From Anthoceros angustus (taxonomy: Eukaryota > Streptophyta > Anthocerotopsida > Anthocerotales > Anthocerotaceae): a stretch of 28,526 nt of DNA. The position numbers and the translations under genes were made by a program. The notes beneath the pieces are model-generated. The model saw nothing but the letters and a program-made list of their open reading frames with translations. It was not told where the DNA came from and ran no database searches. Within the stretch, counting starts at the first letter, position 1; every line of letters begins with the position of its first letter. Shown here piece after piece: positions 23,188 to 28,526 of this stretch. The stretch is taken from the NCBI GenBank assembly GCA_010909165.1, contig VJWM01000375.1, positions 1 through 28,526 on the forward strand, given 5' to 3'.

Positions 23188-23991
23188 TCAGCTTCCGCCT
23201 CGGCCGCACCCCTCGCCTTCTTCTTGGCCAACAGGCGGAAGGTGCGGACGGCGTCGGCCAACCTCTTTTGGGCGACGGACAGCGTCTTTCCCGCGGCCCG
23301 CACCCCAACGTGTTCCGTCGGCTGGGCGGCCATCACCGCCGCCGGTGGTGGGCCGGTGCGACACCGCCACCAGCGACCCCACCACCCGGTCGAGCACGGA
23401 CGGCGTGTCGCCCACCAGCTCCGCCCGCAGCGCGGCCGCCTCGTCCCGCGCCGTCTCGGCCAGCGGGTCGCCGCCGCCACGCCCGCCTTCGGCCCCTTCG
23501 GCCGCGCCAGCGCCTTGAACTCCCTTTCAACTCCGGGAACACCTCCACCCACTTGGCGATGCTGTCCACCGCCTCGGGTGCCCCTGGCTGGCCCGCACGC
23601 CGAGCATTTTGACCATATGCCGCGCCCCGGCCACCGTGCCGTACCGCCGCCGCGGTTTCGCCCGGCCGTCGCGTCCGTCGCCCCTTCCTTTCGCCATGAC
23701 TCTCCTCCACCGCCGGTAGCGGTGCCCGGTGAGCACCAGCCAGGCGGCGGACAGGATGAACGCCCGCGGACAACTCGGCCGCCAGCCGGTCGGCGTCGGC
23801 GGTGGCCTCCCGCTCGGTGCTGACCTGGGATTGCACGTGTAATTTGGTCTGCCGCCGCTGTTCGACGGCGGCGGCGGCCAGCTTGCCGGCCGTGCTGCGG
23901 CCGTGGTACACCTTCTTGACACCGAACGGGGTGCGAACGGACTCGTAGAAGTAGCCGGACGACGGCCCCGCCGCTTCTTGTCCCACCCCAC
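23188..23991 (-). CDS. Planctomycete-specific hypothetical protein
   Basis: GTG at 23991, 8 bases after GGGAGG. Starts VGWDKKRRG, then SSGYFYESVRTPFGVKKVYH, GRSTAGKLAAAAVEQRRQTK, VSTEREATADADRLAAELSA, then AFILSAAWLVLTGHRYRRWR, RVMAKGRG, VKMLGVRASQGHP, EAVDSIAKWVEVFPELKG, PSVLDRVVGSLVAVSHRP, KTLSVAQKRLADAVRTFRLL, AKKKARG, with TGA at 23190-23188 after a final one-base shift. About 265 residues. The N-terminus (G-W-x-K-R...Y-Y-x-S-x-R...K-x-x-YxG) is typical of a family I associate with planctomycete accessory DNA. Charged, helical, with a possible single membrane helix (FILSAAWLVLTG). The C-terminal block recurs as the separate gene at 20038-20184. Confidence 0.6.
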
Positions 23992-24090
23992 GGCCGATCC
24001 TCCCGGTTGCACCACCACTTCGGACTACCCGCATTCTCCTTGATGACGGCGTGACGTCGCCAGGGCAACGACGGCGTCGAGGCGACCGAG

Positions 24091-24297
24091 TTGTACCACA
24101 TCAACAAGTCGGGCACACAGAACGTGGTGGACGCCAAGAACCTGTTCGACGCACTCCGCACGCAGCAAGCGATCCAGGCGCCAAACACCGTCCGGCAGAA
24201 AATTGGTCGAGTGACTGTACGGGACGCCGCTGGCAGCAAGCGAAGGCGGTGCCGTGGTGGGCTATTCGGCCCGGCGAATAGAATGTCCGTTGAGTGA
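24091..24297 (+). CDS. Small hypothetical protein or fragment
   Basis: Open frame YHINKSGTQNVVDAKNLFDA, LRTQQAIQAPNTVRQKIGRV, ending in a basic tail at 24297. An alternative continuation in another frame reads YGTPLAASEGGAVVGYSARR, which looks equally protein-like. EATELYHINKSG in the same frame suggests that coding extends upstream of 24091, so the start is not known. No family recognised. The sequence between 24298 and 24359 shows nothing. Confidence 0.4.
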   Translation: MYHINKSGTQNVVDAKNLFDALRTQQAIQAPNTVRQKIGRVTVRDAAGSKRRRCRGGLFGPANRMSVE

Positions 24298-24359
24298 CCG
24301 GACCCATACTTGCCGGTCGCATTCAGCCTGCTGAGCAATGGCTGAGCCGGCGGTGCGAC

Positions 24360-25262
24360 GTGAACGCCGAAACTCCACCTCCCGTACCTGAGTACCTTCT
24401 CGAAAGCAGCCGAGTTGAGTAGTTTCACCGCCGCGGCGAAGGCGCGGGGGCTGACACGGCGGTCAGCCAACGCATCCAACTTCTCGAACGTTCACTGAAC
24501 GTGAGCCTGTTCTCCGCCGTGGCGGGCGGGTAATTGTCACCGAGGCGGGGCAGACGCTGTACGCCTACGCCCAGCGGATCGACGACCTTCTCCGTGAGGC
24601 ACGGCGGGCGGTATCGGGGCACGAGACGCCGCCGCCGGCGACCTCGACATCGCCGCGAGTTCCGTTCCCGGAGAACACCTTCTGCCCGCCGTACTCGCCG
24701 GGTTTGGTCGGATGCACCCGCACATCCGGGTGAGGGGCCTGTCACCGACAGCCTGGCCGTGACCACACTGGTCGAGCGGGCGAGGTGAGCGTGGGGTTGG
24801 TCGGGCGGAAGGTGGACCGGCCGCACCTAGAGTTCCGTTACCTGGCGAGCGACCGGCTGGTGCTGGTCGCACCGGCAGATCACCCGCTCGCCCGCAAGAC
24901 ATCGGTGACGGCCGACCAACTGGCCGAACACCCGCTGGTGGTGCGGGAGGCCGGATCGGGGTCTCGGCATTGCTTCGAGCAGCGCTGGCGCGGGTCGGCG
25001 GTCGGTCGCCGACTTGCGGGTGGTCCTCGAACTGGGGAGCAACGAGGCGATCCGTGACGCCATCCGTAAGGGGTCGCCGTTCTGTCGGTGTATGCCTTCG
25101 ACTGTGACCACGATGCCGGCCGACTTGTGGCCCGTCCGTTGACGGCCTTTGCAGCGAACGCGACATGTTCCTGGTGTTGGACCGCCGCCGGGTGTTGCCC
25201 TGCCATCCCGCCTGTTCTTGAACTTCATCGAATCCCATCCGATTCCGGCTCATCCGTCATAA
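24360..25262 (+). CDS. LysR-family transcriptional regulator
   Basis: GTG at 24360 is the likely start; about 300 residues with TAA at 25260-25262. N-terminal winged HTH: YLSTFSKAAELSSFTAAAKA, RGLT, AVSQRIQLLERSLNVSLFS, RVIVTEAGQTLYAYAQRIDD. Linker LLREARRAVSGHE, then the substrate-binding fold: GDLDIAASSVPGEHLLPAVL, FGRMHPHIRVR, VTDSLAVTTLVERGEVSVGL, VGRKVDRPHLEFRYLASDRL, VLVAPADHPLARKTSVTADQ, LVVREAGSGSRHCFEQAL, LRVVLELGSNEAIRDAIRKG, AVLSVYAFD, LFLNFIESHPIPAHPS. The family binds a small-molecule inducer and often acts on adjacent genes; here the cupin gene lies downstream in the same direction. Shifts lie near 24390, 24460, 24525, 24620, 24740, 24985 and 25080-25200. Confidence 0.85.
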
Positions 25263-25362
25263 GCGGCGCTGCCCGCCTCCGATCCTATCAGCGAAGGCCG
25301 CTCACGCCCCGTTCCGCCTCAGTGTAACTTGCCCCAGACGGTTCCCACCTTCCGGAGCGGCA

Positions 25363-25831
25363 ATGATGTTACGGACCATTTCCGGAGTGGCGTTGGCGGC
25401 CGCACTCCCCCGTGCCCCTGTCACCCGGCCACGAGAAGGAGAAGAACACGACGGCGCGGCCGTCCACCGGCCGGACGACCTCAAGTGGCAAGACGGCCCA
25501 CCCTCCCTCCCGCCACCAAGATCGCCGTTCTCGAAGGCGATCCGTCCAAAGAGGGGCCGTTCGTCTTCCGGGTCAAAGTGCCGGACGGCTACCGCATCCC
25601 GCCCCACACCCACCCCAGGCCCGAACGGGTGACGATCATCTCCGGCACCTTCCACCGGGCATGGGGAGGCGTTCGACGAGAAGAAGGGCGGCCCGCCGGC
25701 ACCTACGGGACGTGGCCGGCGGGGATGAAGCACTTCGTCTGGGTGAAGGGCGAGACGGTGGTGCAGTTTCACGGCGACGGCCCGTGGGTGATCGAGTACG
25801 TCAACGCGGCCGACGACCCCGCAAGAAGTGA
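25363..25831 (+). CDS. Secreted cupin-domain protein
   Basis: ATG at 25363 (or 25366) after GGAG. About 155 residues. Signal peptide MMLRTISGVALAAALPRAP, then HRPDDLKWQDGPPSLPPATK, IAVLEGDPSKEGPFVFRVKV, PDGYRIPPHTHPRPERVTII, SGTFH, FDEKKGG, LPAGTYGTWPAGMKHFVWVK, GETVVQFHGDGPWVIEYVNA, TGA at 25829-25831. The first cupin motif (YRIPPHTHPRPERVTI) supplies the metal ligands H, H and E, and the second (GMKHFVW) another His. Such periplasmic cupins usually bind Fe or Mn; substrate unknown. Shifts lie near 25415, 25515, 25665, 25690 and 25820. Confidence 0.8.
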
Positions 25832-25915
25832 CTCGCGCGGGTGTGAGGTCCGTGCAGCCGAGTCGGGGACCGCTTCGCGGTGGTCCGCTCCGCAATCACA
25901 CGAAGGGGGACCGAC

Positions 25916-26498
25916 ATGCCGTGGGTTCGACCGTGCCCGACGATCAGGCGGCCGGGTTGCTCGTCGATGTCTACCGGAAGCGCGGGGAGCGGGCCGGGAA
26001 GGTGCCCAACATCACGAGGTTGCAGAGCCTCCGGCCGGAGACGACGGCCCGCGGGTTCGACCTGTACCTGCCAGGTGATGGACGCCCCGACCGGCATCAG
26101 CCGGTGGGAGCGGTGCTCGTCGCCACAGTCGTGTCGAAGGTGAACGGCTGCCTGTACTGAATGGAGTCGCACGAGAAAGACCTCCGGTCGGTGGTCGCGA
26201 GCGATTCCCAGCGACAGGCGGTTCAGGAGGACTACCGCACGGCCGGACTGACCGCCCGTGAGGTGGCCCTGCTCGACTACGCGGTCAAGCTGACAAAGAT
26301 CCCCGCACGGTCGGTTGCGCCGACCTCGACGCTCTGCGGGAGGCCGGTTACACGGACGAGCAGTTGGTCGATGCCGTGCAGTGCATCGGATACTTCAACT
26401 TCATCAACCGCGTCCTCGACGGCCTGGGAGTTGACCCGGAGCCGGGAATGCGGTACGCCGATCCGCCGGCCGGGGACGCATCGTGGAGGCGACAATGA
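25916..26498 (+). CDS. AhpD-like peroxidase-related protein, predicted selenoprotein
   Basis: ATG at 25916 after AAGGGGG. About 193 residues. Reads MPWVR, PDDQAAGLLVDVYRKRGERA, GKVPNITRLQSLRPETTARG, FDLYL, VMDAPTGISRWER, VLVATVVSKVNGCLY, then an in-frame TGA (26158-26160), MESHEKDLRSVVASDSQRQA, VQEDYRTAGLTAREVALLDY, AVKLTKIPAR, ALREAGYTDEQLVDAVQCIG, YFNFINRVLDGLGVDPEPGM. This is the carboxymuconolactone decarboxylase/AhpD fold, whose active site is CxxC followed by xxxH (C-x-x-C-x-x-S-H). The TGA sits exactly at the second Cys, giving CLYU-MESH, and coding continues in frame. With the hairpin at 26179-26196 this predicts selenocysteine. The stop at 26496-26498 overlaps the ATG of the DsrE gene. 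Shifts lie near 25935, 26075, 26105 and 26315. Confidence 0.82.
26179..26196 (+). promoter_or_regulatory. Predicted bacterial SECIS element
   Basis: GACCTCC (26179-26185), loop GGTC (26186-26189), GGTGGTC (26190-26196): a 7-position stem with one U-U mismatch and a GGUC apical loop, starting 18 bases after the in-frame TGA. Bacterial SECIS elements lie inside the reading frame, with G residues in the apical loop about 16-37 bases after UGA; the E. coli fdhF element also has GGUC in its loop. Position, loop and mismatch all fit. Confidence 0.7.
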
Positions 26499-26814
26499 AA
26501 CTCGGCCTCGTGATTTGCTCGAACGACCCGGAAACCGTGTGGAATGCGTTCCCGTTCGGCCACCACGCCATCAAGCACGCCGGAGGTGAGGTGAGGGTGT
26601 TCCTGCTCGGTCGCGGTGTCGAAGCCGAGTCACTCGACGCCGGGCGTTCCGGGTCAACGAACAGATGCACCAGTTCGTCGCCGCGGGGAACGATCCTCGC
26701 ATGCGGCACCTGCCTGAAGAGTCGCCAGGCCGGGGAAGCGAGATATGCCCGGTTTCCACTATGGCCGACCTGCACAGACTGGTCGTCGCGTCCGACAAAG
26801 CGCTGACCTTCTGA
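26495..26814 (+). CDS. DsrE-family protein
   Basis: ATG at 26495 overlaps the upstream TGA (ATGA), with GGAGG in the upstream coding end. About 107 residues: MKLGLVICSNDPETVWNAFP, FGHHAIKHAGGEVRVFLLGR, GVEAESLDAG, then after a shift RVNEQMHQFVAAG, TILACGTCLKSRQAGE, ICPVSTMADLHRLVVASDKA, LTF, TGA at 26812-26814. The family (DsrE/DsrF-like, Rossmann-type alpha/beta) carries reactive Cys that hold sulfur; here ACGTC offers a CxxC pair. Coupling to an AhpD-like redox protein suggests a thiol or sulfur redox pathway. Shifts lie near 26645, 26685 and 26740. Confidence 0.8.
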
Positions 26815-26861
26815 CTCATTCTCCGTGGCCGACGACGGCGACGCCCTCCCCAGGTGCCAAC

Positions 26862-27660
26862 ATGACCCCGCCCGTCATCGACATAGATGCTCAGGGCCGC
26901 CTGAAGGCGACCTGGATGGCGGGTGACTTCGGACTCATCGCCAAGAATTACGAGTCCGGCGGCGGAGTTCGTCCGCCGTCTCGGACTCGTCCCCGGTGTC
27001 CAGGTTCTGGCGTGTGGAACTGGGAATCTGACCCTGCCGCCGCGGACCGGGGCCGAGGTGATTGGGGTGGATATCGCTACCAACCTCCTGGATCAGGCTC
27101 GAAGCCGGAGTGAGACCGAAGGGTTGAACGCACGGTTCGACGAGGGGATGCCGAGAAACTGCCTTATCCTGATGCGAGCATCGACGCCGTCATCAGCATG
27201 TTCGGGGTGATGTTCGCGCCCGCCGGAACTCGCAGCCGCCGAGTTGCTCCGCGTCTGCCGTCCGGGTGGTCGAGTCGCGCTGGCGAACTGGACCCCTGAC
27301 GGGTTCGTCGGGCAGATGTTCAAGACGATTGCCGGCCACGTCCCGCCGCCGGCCGGGGCCTCGCCACTCCTGTGGGGGACGAGGCAACGGTCCGCGGGCG
27401 ATTGGGTAGCGGGAGTTCTGACCTGCGGACAACGCCCCGGACGATTGCGTTCGAGTTCCCCTTTCCCGGCGGAGGTGGTGGAGTTCTGGCGGGTCTACTA
27501 TGGCCCAACGAACCGAGCGTTCGAGGCCCTGGCCGACGTTCCGGCCAAACAGGCGCGCTGCGGGCCGACTTGGAGAAGCTGTGGGCGAACCAGAACCGAG
27601 CGTCGAGCGGGGCACGAGTGGAGTTTGGAGATGGTCGCGCTCAAGGCTCCCACGCGATGA
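26862..27660 (+). CDS. Class I SAM-dependent methyltransferase
   Basis: ATG at 26862 with AGGTG upstream. About 265 residues: [217 protein letters not shown]-like end, TGA at 27658-27660. Motif I ([12 protein letters not shown]), the acidic end of strand 2 (GVDIA) and post-I/motif II ([15 protein letters not shown]) are as in UbiE-type methyltransferases. Substrate unknown. Shifts lie near 26955, 27045, 27155, 27215, 27385-27410, 27470 and 27545. Confidence 0.85.
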
Positions 27661-27734
27661 CCGAACGGGGTAAGCTGTGAGCGGTCAGGGCGATAGCTCC
27701 ATCGTTTTCACCTGCGGTCTCCTCCTACTGCCCA

Positions 27735-28085
27735 ATGAGCGGGTCATCATCCGACAAGCCAGGAGTAATTGCCCCGCCCCGCTGGTGTACCGTGTGGGGC
27801 TTGGGGCGGGCTTCTGTTCGACCGGCTCGTTCCGGGTTACGAGCTTCCGGGTGGGGTTTTCCAGATCGTCGGCCTCGGACACGTCCCGATCGGCGTCTTG
27901 CTCCTCGCCTGGGCGGTCGTCTCGATGAGGCGGGCGAAGACGGCGGTCAACCCGTACAAGCCCTCGTCCGCGGTCGTCAGGAGTGGTCCATACCGATTCA
28001 CCCGGAACCCGATTTACCTGGCCGACGGCGTCTTGTACGTCGGCCTCTCACTCGCGCTCCGGTCGGCCGCGGCTTTGGTCCTTCC
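27735..28085 (+). CDS. Isoprenylcysteine carboxyl methyltransferase-like protein, 3'-truncated
   Basis: ATG at 27735. MSGSSSDKPGVIAPP, LVYRVGLG, then in another frame LFDRLVPGYELPGGVFQIVG, LGHVPIGVLLLAWAVVSMRR, AKTAVNPYKPSSAVVRSGPY, RFTRNPIYLADGVLYVGLSL, ALRSAAALVLP. Helices GVLLLAWAVVSM and LYVGLSLALRSAAALVL span the membrane. The motif SGPYRFTRNPIYLA is the SAM-binding signature of the ICMT/PEMT integral-membrane family. The family normally continues with another membrane segment and an EE-x-L-x-x-xF-G-x-x-Y-x-x-Y motif; here coding stops making sense at about 28,080, where the sequence turns into the inside of a convergent methyltransferase gene. Confidence 0.75.
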
Positions 28086-28457
28086 ACGGCGTCCTCGTTG
28101 CACAGCACCGGGGTGACGTTCCGCAGCTTCGCCTCGCGGCAGGTCTTCTGCACGTGTTCCAGGAACTTGGGTGAGATGTCCGCCGCGTACACTGCCGTCG
28201 TCGCCCACCGCCTTGGCGAACAGGCGGGTGTGCACTCCGGTGCCGGCCCCACATCGGCCACCACCATGGCCGGCTTCACCCGCACGCCGCCACCACCTTC
28301 TCCCGCTCCACGTACACCTCCCGGCTCTCCCCTCGAAGGTGTTCTGTACCTCCACGTCCGGGTTCTTGAACGGGTCGTTGATCCCCGGCCTCACGCTCTT
28401 CTCCTGGGCGGTGGAGGACACGGCCAACAGCACCAGAGAGACGGGAAGGCAGCGCAT
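28083..28457 (-). CDS. Secreted SAM methyltransferase, 3'-truncated
   Basis: ATG at 28457 (GTG 28460 alternative) with GAGGTG upstream. Signal peptide MRCLPVSLVLLAVSSTAQE, then KSVRPGINDPFKNPDVEV, FEGESREVYVEREKVVAACG, VKPAMVVADVG, AGTGVHTRLFAKAVGDDG, VYAADISPKFLEHVQKTCRE, AKLRNVTPVLCNEDAVE. Motif I (VVADVG-AGTGVHTRLF) and the acidic strand-2 end (YAADI) are those of class I methyltransferases; exported methyltransferases of this kind are known to me from planctomycetes. The rest of the catalytic domain after NEDAVE is missing: coding ends near 28,083, at the same point where the opposing ICMT-like gene is cut. Shifts lie near 28345, 28250 and 28205. Confidence 0.75.
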
Positions 28458-28526
28458 CACGGCACCTCAAGATCCTGGGGAGGGACGATTCAGGCGGGGC
28501 TTCGGCCAGCGGGATCACGGTATCGG

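Noticed and set aside
23004-24479. Long minus-strand open frame (491 codons)
   Set aside because: It has no coherent protein outside the parts shared with the gene at 23188-23991 and is antisense to the LysR start at its upstream end.
25828-26160. Reading the AhpD-like gene as two separate genes ending and starting at 26160/26161
   Set aside because: The two halves are in the same frame and together make one known fold; the TGA is at the catalytic Cys, no ribosome site precedes the second ATG, and a SECIS-like hairpin follows.

Overview
The window (about 28.5 kb, very GC-rich) looks like a planctomycete of the Gemmata type. The basis is the GC-rich third codon positions, GGAGG-type ribosome sites, and several small protein families that I recall only from that group. 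No 16S or other taxonomic marker is present, so this is an inference. Nearly every gene longer than about 100 codons changes reading frame one or more times inside otherwise coherent protein sequence, always by what look like 1-base indels, often in G or C runs. I read these mostly as sequence or assembly errors, and give gene extents across the shifts.

Layout. 1-590: no gene, but a tRNA-3'-end-like repeat at 88-108. 591-8332: small planctomycete genes on both strands, mostly of unknown function, including an RRM RNA-binding protein, a zinc-ribbon protein, a sensor-kinase-like ATPase, a basic DNA-binding-like protein, two small membrane proteins and a coiled-coil/zinc-ribbon protein. 8389-17484: an integrated genetic element. 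It starts at a second tRNA-3'-end-like repeat and carries a tyrosine recombinase, an excisionase-like helix-turn-helix protein, an AAA+ ATPase between two paralogous unknown genes, a primase-polymerase coupled by ATGA overlap to an unknown protein, a small XRE-like regulator, and three 30-32 bp iteron-like repeats just after that regulator.

17433-23991: accessory region with duplicated modules. Two copies of a ~265 bp structured repeat (17433-17701, 20367-20630) bracket a pair of related genes and a secreted clan GH-A-like glycosidase. Beyond them lie small unknown genes, an R-x4-H HEPN-like protein and a planctomycete-specific gene whose 3' end is duplicated at 20038-20184.

24360-28526: more chromosome-like genes: LysR regulator, secreted cupin, AhpD-like protein, DsrE-like protein, SAM methyltransferase, then an isoprenylcysteine methyltransferase and a convergent secreted methyltransferase that are both cut off at the same point near 28,080.

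The most notable signal is the AhpD-like gene. The second cysteine of its CxxC active site is an in-frame TGA, followed 18 bases later by a hairpin with a GGUC loop, which is the arrangement of a bacterial selenocysteine insertion (SECIS) element. The gene overlaps the downstream DsrE gene by ATGA and so forms a redox pair with it.
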